DNA from: an uncultured Bacteroidales bacterium | GTDB lineage: Bacteria; Bacteroidota; Bacteroidia; Bacteroidales; Bacteroidaceae | NCBI GenBank assembly: GCA_902774335.1 | Contig: CACYHW010000001.1 | Span: forward strand, 1 to 64,000 | Length of the DNA stretch: 64,000 nt | Direction: 5' to 3' | Part shown: positions 27,971 through 36,893 of the stretch, piece by piece | Layout of the letters: every line of letters starts with the position of its first letter | How positions within the stretch are numbered: position 1 is the stretch's first letter | Notes under the pieces: model-generated | Told to the model about the DNA's origin: nothing | The model's database searches: none | What the model saw: the letters and a program-made list of their open reading frames with translations, nothing else | Position numbers and translations under genes: made by a program

Positions 27971-29773
27971 TCAGTATCTTACAGACCATGATCCGGATGT
28001 CTTGGAGCGCAGCCAATCACGCTCTTCGGCCGAAAGGAAGGCCTCAAGGTCCCTGTATACCGACTCGTTGAAATTATTCAGCCATTCCGTTTCCTGACTG
28101 TCCATAAGTTCAGGAATAATTGCAGAGGTGTCGAAATAAGTTTTTGTAAGGGTCTCGAATCCCAGCCACTTTCCGAACTCATTCTCCCCCTTTTCGACAC
28201 AGAGAATCATGTTCTCATGACGTATTCCGTGAAATTTTTCACGGTACAGCCCGGGTTCATCGGAGGTTATCATACCGGGCAGCAGAGGTTGGTCTTTAAG
28301 ATTCTGACGGATGGACTGAGGTCCCTCATGAACAGAGAGGACATTCCCCACTCCATGTCCCGTTCCGTGTCCGAAATTGCGCATAGTCTGCCACAACGGA
28401 CGGCGCGCCACCGCATCCAGACGGCATCCGGGAGTTCCCTCCGGGAATACGGCCATAGCCAGATCAATCATCCCCTTCAGGACAAGCGTATAGTCCTGAC
28501 GTTCCAGTTCGGTAAGAGGTCCCAGGGGAACAGTCCTGGTTATGTCGGTAGTACCGTATTCATAATGCGCACCGCTGTCATTGAGATATAAACCGTGAGG
28601 CTCAAGAACGGCATCCTTGCCGCGCACTGTCGAGTAATGCGGCGATGCGGCATTCTTTCCGTATGCCGATATGGTCTCAAAGCTCTCGTCCAGGAAACCG
28701 GGCATGGCGGCACGCAGGGCGTGCAGCTTATCTGAGGCATCGGACTCGGTTATCCTGCTGCCGCAGGCCATCTCACTCTCCAGCCACATAAAGAAACGGG
28801 TCTGGACAATACCGTCCTGAATATACGCTTTGCGGAATCCCTCCACCTCCACGCTGTTCTTGACGGATTTGGCCAGTTCCACGGGCGATTCGCCATGCAC
28901 GATATTATCCGTTCCGAAAGCCTTTGCCACGGCCTTGCCGGTTTCATAATTGAGCGAACCCGGATCAATCAGAATACGGCCGCAGCACTTCAGGGAGCCG
29001 ATATAACCACCCACCTCACCGTACGGATGCACGCTGACATTTGCATTTTTGAGTTCATTCCGTACATGGGCCGGGAATTTTGAAATTTCGGCAAACAGTT
29101 CCACACTGTCCGGACCCACAAGTGCGAACGATATCACAAAGGGTGAGTATTCAACATCGTTTGACCTAATGTTAAGCAGCCAGGCAATCTGATCCAGACA
29201 GTTCAGGAACATGTAACTGCAGCCGCGGCCTTTCAGTTCACCGCGCAGCCACTCCAGTTTGTCAGTTCTGGACCGGCCGGCATAGATATCATCATGCAGC
29301 CAGACCTTACCGTCGGGCAGTGACGGACGGTCGGGCCAAAGGGCCTCCAGGTAATCGGGTTTGGAAACAACCTTGGCATCTTTAGGCGCAATTGCGTTTT
29401 CCAGCTTCAGAGCCTCGTCCATGCTCATGCACATGCCGTCTATTCCCACCTTGCCTCCCTGCGGAACAGCATCGGCAATCCATCGGATCCACTCCTTGTC
29501 CTCAACCGACACCATCTTGTGCAGTTCCACTCCGGAGCCCTCGAGCTCGGCTGCAGCCTGAATCCAATAGCGGGAATCGGTCCACAAGCCGGCATGGTCC
29601 TTTGTCACTACCACCACACCTGCCGATCCGGTAAAGCCCGATATGAACTCACGCTGACACCAGCGCAAAGGAGTATACTCACTGTTGTGCGGATCCTCGC
29701 CCACGGTTACTGCGGCATTCCAGCCCCACTCCGCCATGAAACGGCGCAATTGTTCTATTCTGTCCCTTATCAT
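27971..29773 (-). CDS. Xaa-Pro aminopeptidase (M24B)
   Basis: This 600-residue enzyme removes N-terminal residues preceding proline. The ATG at 29773 is used because the -7 box TACTTTTG lies directly upstream at 29781-29788 and homology begins with IEQLRRFMAEWGWNA. Two creatinase-like N-terminal domains precede the pita-bread catalytic domain. Metal ligands are visible: aspartates in NDSGAHYEYGTTDITR, histidine in GHGTGHGVG, and glutamates in DEPGLY and HENM. The length fits the long eukaryote-like APP1 form common in Bacteroidetes. It is probably cytoplasmic. Confidence 0.93.
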   Translation of the reverse strand: MIRDRIEQLRRFMAEWGWNAAVTVGEDPHNSEYTPLRWCQREFISGFTGSAGVVVVTKDHAGLWTDSRYWIQAAAELEGSGVELHKMVSVEDKEWIRWIADAVPQGGKVGIDGMCMSMDEALKLENAIAPKDAKVVSKPDYLEALWPDRPSLPDGKVWLHDDIYAGRSRTDKLEWLRGELKGRGCSYMFLNCLDQIAWLLNIRSNDVEYSPFVISFALVGPDSVELFAEISKFPAHVRNELKNANVSVHPYGEVGGYIGSLKCCGRILIDPGSLNYETGKAVAKAFGTDNIVHGESPVELAKSVKNSVEVEGFRKAYIQDGIVQTRFFMWLESEMACGSRITESDASDKLHALRAAMPGFLDESFETISAYGKNAASPHYSTVRGKDAVLEPHGLYLNDSGAHYEYGTTDITRTVPLGPLTELERQDYTLVLKGMIDLAMAVFPEGTPGCRLDAVARRPLWQTMRNFGHGTGHGVGNVLSVHEGPQSIRQNLKDQPLLPGMITSDEPGLYREKFHGIRHENMILCVEKGENEFGKWLGFETLTKTYFDTSAIIPELMDSQETEWLNNFNESVYRDLEAFLSAEERDWLRSKTSGSWSVRY

Positions 29774-29780
29774 AATACCG

Positions 29781-29788
29781 CAAAAGTA
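29781..29788 (-). promoter_or_regulatory. -7 promoter box for the M24 peptidase
   Basis: TACTTTTG on the minus strand matches TAnnTTTG. The plus-strand promoter for the phosphatase gene lies 21 bp away. Confidence 0.6.
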
Positions 29789-29809
29789 GCAAATACATAC
29801 AGTAATGAT

Positions 29810-29817
29810 TAATTTTG
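29810..29817 (+). promoter_or_regulatory. -7 promoter box for the phosphatase gene
   Basis: TAATTTTG matches TAnnTTTG, 14 bp before the ATG at 29832, so the 5' leader would be very short. Confidence 0.5.
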
Positions 29818-29831
29818 CCAAAAATTTAAAT

Positions 29832-30302
29832 ATGAAGACCAGGATACTGTTTGTCTGCCACGGAAATATCTGCCGTTCGCCCATGGCCGAGTTCATCTTC
29901 AAGAATCTGGTTGCCTCACAGGGTATGGCAGACCTGTTTTACATAGAATCGGCCGCCGTATCGACCGAGGAGATAGGCAATCCCATCTATCCGCCTGCCA
30001 GACGCTGCCTCAACGCCCACGCCGTCCCCTTTGACAGCAGCAAGACCGCACGGCAGATTACACGCTCCGACTACGCCCGCTTTGACCTTATTATATGCAT
30101 GGACAGCATGAACCTGCGCTGGCTCAGATACATCATACCCGATGACCCCGAGAACAAGGTCCACCTGATGATGTCATTCGCCGGCAGCAACAGGGATGTG
30201 GCCGACCCATGGTACACCGGAGACTTTGAAACAACATACAACGACATACTTACAGCATCGGAGCAGCTGCTTAAAAAATTTTCTACAAAAAAATTTTACT
30301 AA
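29832..30302 (+). CDS. Low-molecular-weight protein-tyrosine phosphatase
   Basis: This 156-residue enzyme removes phosphate from tyrosine residues. The P-loop CHGNICRSPM (residues 8-17) holds the nucleophile cysteine and the arginine, and the general acid aspartate is in DPWYTGDFE. In many bacteria it opposes a tyrosine kinase in capsule synthesis, but no kinase or capsule gene is present here. The ATG at 29832 was chosen over one nine codons upstream. The gene ends about 15 bp before the susC leader promoter. Confidence 0.93.
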   Translation: MKTRILFVCHGNICRSPMAEFIFKNLVASQGMADLFYIESAAVSTEEIGNPIYPPARRCLNAHAVPFDSSKTARQITRSDYARFDLIICMDSMNLRWLRYIIPDDPENKVHLMMSFAGSNRDVADPWYTGDFETTYNDILTASEQLLKKFSTKKFY

Positions 30303-30317
30303 TACAAAAACAACACT

Positions 30318-30325
30318 TACATTTG
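30318..30325 (+). promoter_or_regulatory. -7 promoter box for the susC leader
   Basis: TACATTTG matches TAnnTTTG. Transcription would start near 30332, leaving a leader of about 215 nt before susC. Confidence 0.6.
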
Positions 30326-30331
30326 CCTCCG

Positions 30332-30549
30332 ATATAACAATAATTGAAATTTAAGTTTGCTATTTGAAATGAACAACTACGATTGTTTAGGTCGTCGTAT
30401 ACGTCATATACCTATACGACTTTAGATACGCAAGGCTGTCATGTTGCATGACGGCCTGTTTTGTATGCGTACGTCTCAGGGAACCTGTTTATTAGATACG
30501 CTATATAACTATTGTTTAACCAATTAATTGTTTTCCTTTTCCTTTAATT
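30332..30549 (+). promoter_or_regulatory. Structured 5' leader of susCD with terminator-like hairpin
   Basis: Two hairpins are visible. The first is an 8-bp stem gtcgtata/tatacgac (30393-30420). The second is ggctgtcatg...catgacggcc (30434-30456) followed by tgttttg. The direct repeat ttagatacgc occurs at 30422-30431 and 30492-30501. The second hairpin would end transcription about 90 nt before the susC ATG. The leader may therefore be an attenuator or release a small RNA. Confidence 0.5.
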
Positions 30550-33500
30550 ATGAATCTGAAAAAAGTATGTGGCATTCTGCTCGCAATGGCAATGCCTATC
30601 TGTGCAGTGGCACAGAACGTGACTGTTAAGGGACAGGTTAAGGATGAAACGGGCGAGCCTCTTATGGCTGCCGCAGTTTCGGAGGTAGGTACTACCAACG
30701 GAACTTCAACCGATCTGAATGGTAACTATACCATCACGGTTCCTTCAAACTCAACCCTCCAGTTCTCATTCATGGGATACGCCTCCCAGACACAATCGGT
30801 GGGCGGTCGTACAACCATCAACGTGACTCTCCAGGAAGACGTAGAGCTTCTGGAAGAGATTGTCGTAATCGGTTACGGTGTTCAGAAAAAGTCTGATCTT
30901 ACAGGCGCCGTAGCATCAATCCGCCAGGAGGACCTTAAGAACCGCTCCATGTCCGATGCAGGTGCGGCCCTCCAGGGTAAGATTGCCGGTATCCAGGTAC
31001 TGAACAACTCAGGTGCCCCCGGCAGCAAGTCCGAGATCCGCGTCCGCGGTTATTCATCAAACTCAGGTGAGATAGGCCCGCTGCTCATCGTGGACGGTCT
31101 TCAGGTTGACAACATCCAGTATCTGGATCCTGAAATGATCGCAAACGTTGAGGTACTTAAGGATGCCGCCTCAGCAGCCATCTACGGTGCTCAGGCCGGT
31201 AACGGTGTCGTTCTTATCACCACCAAGTCCGGTGCCGCCGCTAAGGGTACAGGCAGGATCTTCTACAACAACCAGTTCCAGTTGGCTTCACTGTCACGCA
31301 AGCTTGACATCATGAACGCCAAGAATTACATCGACTACGGTCTGGCACAGGGATTCCTGAGTCAGAAGATGCTTGACGACAACTATGACGGCACTACCGA
31401 TGTAGATTGGGGCAGCGAGGTATTCGTTCCCACTTGGAGCCAGCGTCACACCATAGGTTTCCAGGGCGGCAACGACCGCGGAAGCCTGTTCCTGTCAATC
31501 AACGACGTGCACAACAACGGTATCTTCAAGGGTGACAAGGACACATACGACCGTCTGACCATGCAGGTAAACGCCGATTACAAGATCAAGGATTGGCTCA
31601 CCATCGGTACCAACAACTCTATCGAGAAGTGGAATACAAAGTCCGTTTCACAGCAGAACGATAACGGTTCGGCAATGTTGGCTACCATCACATCATCACC
31701 TCTGTTCCCCGTACGCGGTGACGAGACTCATCTTTCGGAGACTCAGAAGCAGAAACTGAAGGAGGGTGTAAAGGTCCTCAAGGACTCCGATACAGGCCTC
31801 TACTGGACACTCCCGCTTATCGGCGAGACCCAGTCAGGTAGCCCGTTCACCCAGAGAGATGCCACAGACGAGAGCAGCGGCGGTTTCAACATCCGCGGTA
31901 TCGCTTACATGAACCTGACTCCCATCAAGAGTCTGACCTTCACTTCACGTCTGGGTTACAGAATCACCCACCAGACAGCACACGCTTACACTGAGCCCTA
32001 CTATGCAAACGCATTCGTCAAGGCCGATAACTACACTATCAGAGCCGACGCCAGAACAGGTTACTACTATCAGTGGGAGAACTTTGCAAACTTCAACAAG
32101 ACTGTAGGCCGCAGCAGCTTCAACGCAATGGCCGGTATGTCTTTCATCGAGAACAACTGGGACAATGTAACCACATCGGCCACCGGTAAGAACATCCTGA
32201 TGGGTTATAAAGATAACTTCATCTATATGGACTACCTGCTCGACAAGGATGTAACCAAGACCATCAACAACGCTCCCGGCCGTTCAGCCAGCCTTTCATA
32301 CTTTGGACGTGTAGGTTACTCATATGATGACCGCTACAGCATCCAGGCTAACTTCCGTGCCGATGCATTCGACTCCTCAAAGCTTCCCGCCAGCTCACGT
32401 TGGGGTTACTTCCCCTCAGTATCAGCAGGTTGGACTCTGAGCAACGAGAGCTTTATCAAGGATAACATTGACGCAAGCACTCTTTCATTCTTGAAGCTGC
32501 GTGCATCTTGGGGACAGAACGGTAACGTAAACGTTCTCAACAACTACCAGTATGCCACCTCCGTACGTTCAAACGTACTCTGGTACCAGTACGATGTTGA
32601 CGATGACACCCCCACCACCGGTTCAGTTACCACAGGTGCTGCCAACCCCAACCTCAAGTGGGAGACTTCCGAGCAGCTGGATCTGGGTATCGACGCACGC
32701 TTCCTGGACAACAGACTCTCTGTAGGACTTGACTATTTTGACAAGACCACAAAGGACCTCCTTGTAGGTGCATCGGTTGCTATCGAGATCGGTCTTCCCG
32801 CATTCGGTGACAAGGGCTTCTCAACCACTCCTATCATCAATGCCGGTGAGGTTAGCAACAAGGGTATTGAGCTTGAGCTTGGCTGGAGAGACAGAATCGG
32901 CGACTTCTCATACTCAATCAACGGTAACGTATCATACCTCAAGAACATGGTTACCTACCTGTCACCCACTATCGACCGTATAGCCGGTAGAACACCGCAG
33001 GGAACACATCTGGCAACCACATTCGAGCAGGGTCACTCCATCTGGTACATGCTGGGTTATATTGCCGACGGCATTAAGGCCGACGGTACCGCCAACATCA
33101 GGGATCTGGACGGAAACGGCAAGATCGAGGAGGCCGACCGTACCGACATCGGTTGCGGTATTCCTGACTGGACATTCGGTCTGACCGTCAACATGGCATG
33201 GAAGAACTTTGACTTCACAGTATTCGGCACAGGTGTAGCCGGCAATGATATCTACCCCACCTCATTCCGTGTAGACCGTCCTTCGTGCAACACATATTCC
33301 TACTACTGGAACAACTCATGGAAGAAGGCCGGCGACGAGGCTACCGCCAAGTTCCCCGCAGCCAACCATTGGACCACCGAGGCATTCAGCTCTACTCTGA
33401 ATATATTTGACGGTTCATACTTCAAGATCAAGACCATCGAGCTTGGTTACACTCTGCCCAAGAACATTACCCGCAAGGCAGCCATCAGCAACATGAGAGT

Positions 33501-33651
33501 GTTCGCTTCGCTGGATAACTTCTTCACATTCTCCAACTACATCGGTCTCGATCCCGAAACCGCTACTACAGGTGGAAATGCTACCGGCATAGATATGGGT
33601 ACCTTCCCCACATCTAAGTCATTCATCTTCGGTGTTAACATTGACTTCTAA
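30550..33651 (+). CDS. SusC/RagA-type TonB-dependent outer membrane transporter
   Basis: SusC-type proteins import oligosaccharides or peptides through the outer membrane using TonB energy, with the SusD partner as a lid. The 1033-residue protein has a signal peptide (MPICAVAQ), a carboxypeptidase-regulatory-like domain (about residues 22-100), the TonB box region near EEIVVIGYG, the plug domain (GRIAGIQV-like segment, VRGYSSNSGE, AAIYGAQAGNGVVLITTK) and a large barrel ending in an aromatic strand (IFGVNIDF). susD follows after 2 bp. No glycoside hydrolase lies next to the pair, so the substrate is open. Confidence 0.95.
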   Translation: MNLKKVCGILLAMAMPICAVAQNVTVKGQVKDETGEPLMAAAVSEVGTTNGTSTDLNGNYTITVPSNSTLQFSFMGYASQTQSVGGRTTINVTLQEDVELLEEIVVIGYGVQKKSDLTGAVASIRQEDLKNRSMSDAGAALQGKIAGIQVLNNSGAPGSKSEIRVRGYSSNSGEIGPLLIVDGLQVDNIQYLDPEMIANVEVLKDAASAAIYGAQAGNGVVLITTKSGAAAKGTGRIFYNNQFQLASLSRKLDIMNAKNYIDYGLAQGFLSQKMLDDNYDGTTDVDWGSEVFVPTWSQRHTIGFQGGNDRGSLFLSINDVHNNGIFKGDKDTYDRLTMQVNADYKIKDWLTIGTNNSIEKWNTKSVSQQNDNGSAMLATITSSPLFPVRGDETHLSETQKQKLKEGVKVLKDSDTGLYWTLPLIGETQSGSPFTQRDATDESSGGFNIRGIAYMNLTPIKSLTFTSRLGYRITHQTAHAYTEPYYANAFVKADNYTIRADARTGYYYQWENFANFNKTVGRSSFNAMAGMSFIENNWDNVTTSATGKNILMGYKDNFIYMDYLLDKDVTKTINNAPGRSASLSYFGRVGYSYDDRYSIQANFRADAFDSSKLPASSRWGYFPSVSAGWTLSNESFIKDNIDASTLSFLKLRASWGQNGNVNVLNNYQYATSVRSNVLWYQYDVDDDTPTTGSVTTGAANPNLKWETSEQLDLGIDARFLDNRLSVGLDYFDKTTKDLLVGASVAIEIGLPAFGDKGFSTTPIINAGEVSNKGIELELGWRDRIGDFSYSINGNVSYLKNMVTYLSPTIDRIAGRTPQGTHLATTFEQGHSIWYMLGYIADGIKADGTANIRDLDGNGKIEEADRTDIGCGIPDWTFGLTVNMAWKNFDFTVFGTGVAGNDIYPTSFRVDRPSCNTYSYYWNNSWKKAGDEATAKFPAANHWTTEAFSSTLNIFDGSYFKIKTIELGYTLPKNITRKAAISNMRVFASLDNFFTFSNYIGLDPETATTGGNATGIDMGTFPTSKSFIFGVNIDF

Positions 33652-33653
33652 AC

Positions 33654-35369
33654 ATGAGCTTTATGAAAAAGATAATATTAGCTTCAATTGCTTTGACCGC
33701 TCTCATTTTTTCAGGGTGCGAAGACAGGTTGGACATCCCTCAGAAAGGTGTCATACTTCCTGAAGACTACTATAAGACTGATGCAGATGCAGAGTCTGCA
33801 CTTGCCTCAGCCTACTATACCGCAGGCCGTTTCTACTCGAACACCATGTGGACCACAGCAGGTTGGAACGAGTGCCCCTTCCTCTCAATGTGGGAGTATG
33901 CATCGGACAACATCTACGCTGCCGGTAACAACAAGGCCGATAACCTGGACTGCAACGCCATCAACTCGTTCCGTCATGAGACCAACAACAGTCTGATTAC
34001 CGGAACATACGAGTGCTACTACATGATTATCCGTATCGCCAACCTGGTTATCGACAACTTTGACGGTGACAAGGCCGATACCGACACCAAGAAAAGATGC
34101 GTTGCCGAGGCACGCGTACTGCGCGACCAGGCTCAGCTGCTTCTTACCCTTGGTTGGGGTACAGCTCCTATCGCTGACCACGTATATAACAGCACCGACG
34201 ACAAACCCGGCAATGCCACCTCACAGGCCGATGCATTGCAGTGGATTGCCGACGACCTGAAGCTGGCTATCCCCTATCTGACATCAAAGGATTCCATCGA
34301 TGACAAGAACGGTGCCGTCAAGGTTACCAAGGAGTATGCAAAGGCACTTGAGGCCAAGGCTCTTCTGAGCTTGAAAGACTACGAAGGTGCCAAGACTCTC
34401 CTCAAGGAGGTCATTGATACCGATCTGTATGACCTGGTTCCCTCCAACAAGATGACCAGCCTCTATCACTATTCAGGCCGCGGTTGCAAGGAGAGCGTAT
34501 TTGAGCTCAACCTTGTGTTCAGCGGACAGGGTGACTACTACGGCCGTTGCCAGCCAAACTGGAAGATATTGTGGTCATGGCGTTCAGAGAAGATCAATCC
34601 TCCCACAGGCCCCGGTACAGAGTATGTACATAACGGTTGGGGTGAGGTTTGTCCTTCCGAGAAGTTCGTGAACAAGATTCTTGAGTATGACGGAGCCAAC
34701 TCAGCCAGACGTAAGGCTTGGATCAAGAGCTACGACGAGGTTCTCTACGAGATGCCTTACGTAAGCGATGCCGACTGCCCCACTCTGGATGACAAGAAGG
34801 CTGACAAGAAGCGTGGAATCATAGCAGCCGACGGTCTGTACGGAAACGTAGGTTACTTTATGTGGAAGCACCTGTACCGCGTTGAGGACCAGACATCAAC
34901 CAACGAGATCCGCTGGAACATGTGTCTGATGCGTTATGCCGAGGTTCTTCTGATGTACGCCGAGTGCTGCGCCATGACAAGCGATCCCGACGGTTCAGGT
35001 CTTGCCGCCCTGCAGAAGGTTAACCTCCGTGCTCAGTCACAGACTCCCGTTACCGCATTAAATATGGCTACAGTCAAGACAGAGAAGTTCCTTGAGATGT
35101 GGCTTGACGGAACACGCTTCCAGGATCTGGTACGTTGGGGTGATGCCGAGGCAGAACTCGGTCACAACGGCGAGGATTATCCCAGCTTCTGCGATGCTAT
35201 GTTCACCAAGAACGAGGCTGTTCACCGCGGTTACATTGAGCGCGCTGACGCCGATTGGTGCAAGAAACTCTATAACGTAGGATTCAAGAAAGGTAAGAAC
35301 GAGGTCTTCCCCTTCCCGTTCAAGGAGGTGCAGATCAATCCGAATATCAAACAGAATCCGGGCTATTAA
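33654..35369 (+). CDS. SusD/RagB-type surface nutrient-binding lipoprotein
   Basis: SusD is the surface lipoprotein that captures substrate for the SusC channel. The 571-residue protein has the lipobox FSGC, the N-terminal SusD-like region (DDYYKTDADAESALASAYY) and the C-terminal RagB/SusD domain with NEIRWNMCLMRYAEVLLMYAE-like sequence and FQDLVRWGDA. The first ATG is 2 bp after the susC stop; a second ATG three codons later (MKKIILAS) gives a more typical signal peptide. A strong terminator follows at 35390-35421, so susCD forms a two-gene unit. Confidence 0.94.
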   Translation: MSFMKKIILASIALTALIFSGCEDRLDIPQKGVILPEDYYKTDADAESALASAYYTAGRFYSNTMWTTAGWNECPFLSMWEYASDNIYAAGNNKADNLDCNAINSFRHETNNSLITGTYECYYMIIRIANLVIDNFDGDKADTDTKKRCVAEARVLRDQAQLLLTLGWGTAPIADHVYNSTDDKPGNATSQADALQWIADDLKLAIPYLTSKDSIDDKNGAVKVTKEYAKALEAKALLSLKDYEGAKTLLKEVIDTDLYDLVPSNKMTSLYHYSGRGCKESVFELNLVFSGQGDYYGRCQPNWKILWSWRSEKINPPTGPGTEYVHNGWGEVCPSEKFVNKILEYDGANSARRKAWIKSYDEVLYEMPYVSDADCPTLDDKKADKKRGIIAADGLYGNVGYFMWKHLYRVEDQTSTNEIRWNMCLMRYAEVLLMYAECCAMTSDPDGSGLAALQKVNLRAQSQTPVTALNMATVKTEKFLEMWLDGTRFQDLVRWGDAEAELGHNGEDYPSFCDAMFTKNEAVHRGYIERADADWCKKLYNVGFKKGKNEVFPFPFKEVQINPNIKQNPGY

Positions 35370-35389
35370 TTATTTGTTATTGTTGACGG

Positions 35390-35421
35390 CAGGGAGACTC
35401 ATGCGGGTCTCCCTGTCTTTT
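35390..35421 (+). terminator. Intrinsic terminator after susD
   Basis: A 9-bp perfect stem (cagggagac / gtctccctg) with an 8-nt loop is followed by tcttttt. Confidence 0.85.
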
Positions 35422-35475
35422 TAAAAATCGGCAAAGCTCTCTGAACCAACTCTTTTTTGCATATTTGCATTACAT

Positions 35476-36891
35476 ATGAACCGGTTAAGATTAACTGAGC
35501 CCACACGCTGGGTTCTCCTTGCTTCAGTCCTTGGATTCCTGGTTGCATTCGGATTCTTCCAGTTTGCATACCCCTATCATCTCATACAACGCGAGCAGAA
35601 CACTCTGTTTCTGTTCGACTGGGATTACATATGCATGACATACCGGGGCTCAGGCTGGCTGGCACGTTTTTTGGCCGATTTCGCCGAGCAGTTCTTCCGC
35701 CTGCCGGTGGCAGCACCACTGGTCATCGCATCGCTGCTAACCGCCATAGGATACACATCTTACCGTATATGCAGGATCTTTATGGAGAGCAAGCCGTCTA
35801 TGGCTGTTGCCGCCGCACTCTTTGTGTGGTCATTCATGCGCGAGACCGGCAACCTGTACATCACCCGTTACACCATAGTCTTTTTAGGATACCTTATCCT
35901 GATACTGACAGCTCTCAGGTTCAGGAAACCGGCCGTCAGATACGCAGCATCGGCATTGCTGGCACTTTTCGGAATATGGGCGCTCGGATCGCCCGTACAC
36001 CGTGATTACGGCAAGCTGTGGGGCATACCGCGCATCGGTTATGACAGGGTCATGGGACTGGATGTGGAGACATCGCGTGAGAACTGGGACAAGGTCCTCA
36101 AGCTCTCCGCCAAGGACCTCCATATGGTCGAAGCCAGCTACTGCTACAATCTTGCCCAGGCCATGAAAGGCAACCTGGGACAGAAACTTTTCAACCACTC
36201 CCAGAGCGGAACCGCCACCCTTCTCATGAGCGTCGCCACCAATCTGTCCACCTTTACCAATACGCTGGCCGGCGAGGCCTGGTACCAGTTGGGTGACATG
36301 ACCATTGCCGAGCAGAGCGCTATCATAGCCCTGCAGGCATCGCCCAAACATACGGGAGCGCGCTATATAGTCCGTCTGGCCCAGGTTAATCTCATATCGG
36401 GCCAGGAGGTCACCGCACAGAAATACCTGGGCATGCTCAGCAAGACCCTCTTTTACCGCAAGTGGGCACTCCGCATGATGCCAGGATTGCAGGACGAAGC
36501 TACCCAACGTCATCTGTCACGTGCCCGTTCACGGTTGGCACGCACCGATATGGTACACCACTCCGACAACCCGCGGGCCATCCTGACAGGACTGTTGGAG
36601 GCCGATCCCTCCAATTCTCTGGCACGCAATTACCTGTTGTGCTACGACCTGATGAGTTATGACCTGGACCACTTTATCCGGGATTACTCACAGGATATGA
36701 TCAAGGCGCACATCTACCACGAGGCCGTCCTTATCTGGCTCAGCCAGCAGGACCGCATGACGGAGCAGGACGCTGCCCTGTACGGAGTGGAGCCCTCAAC
36801 CATCGACCAGATGTCGTGGTTCTTCCGCAGGCCCGACAGTTACCGTACCACATACTGGTACTATTACCTGAACGCAATTAATGCCAACTGA
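35476..36891 (+). CDS. DUF6057-like membrane protein
   Basis: This 471-residue protein has membrane helices near residues 12-32, 75-95, 105-125, 130-150 and 155-170, then a soluble C-terminal half with helical repeats (SVATNLSTFTNTLAGEAWYQLG, AIIALQASPKHTGARYIVRLAQ) that look TPR-like. Length and layout fit the Bacteroidetes DUF6057 family, which I recognise with moderate confidence. No function is established. The next gene begins 2 bp after its stop, so the two are probably one operon and one process. Confidence 0.65.
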   Translation: MNRLRLTEPTRWVLLASVLGFLVAFGFFQFAYPYHLIQREQNTLFLFDWDYICMTYRGSGWLARFLADFAEQFFRLPVAAPLVIASLLTAIGYTSYRICRIFMESKPSMAVAAALFVWSFMRETGNLYITRYTIVFLGYLILILTALRFRKPAVRYAASALLALFGIWALGSPVHRDYGKLWGIPRIGYDRVMGLDVETSRENWDKVLKLSAKDLHMVEASYCYNLAQAMKGNLGQKLFNHSQSGTATLLMSVATNLSTFTNTLAGEAWYQLGDMTIAEQSAIIALQASPKHTGARYIVRLAQVNLISGQEVTAQKYLGMLSKTLFYRKWALRMMPGLQDEATQRHLSRARSRLARTDMVHHSDNPRAILTGLLEADPSNSLARNYLLCYDLMSYDLDHFIRDYSQDMIKAHIYHEAVLIWLSQQDRMTEQDAALYGVEPSTIDQMSWFFRRPDSYRTTYWYYYLNAINAN

Positions 36892-36893
36892 AT

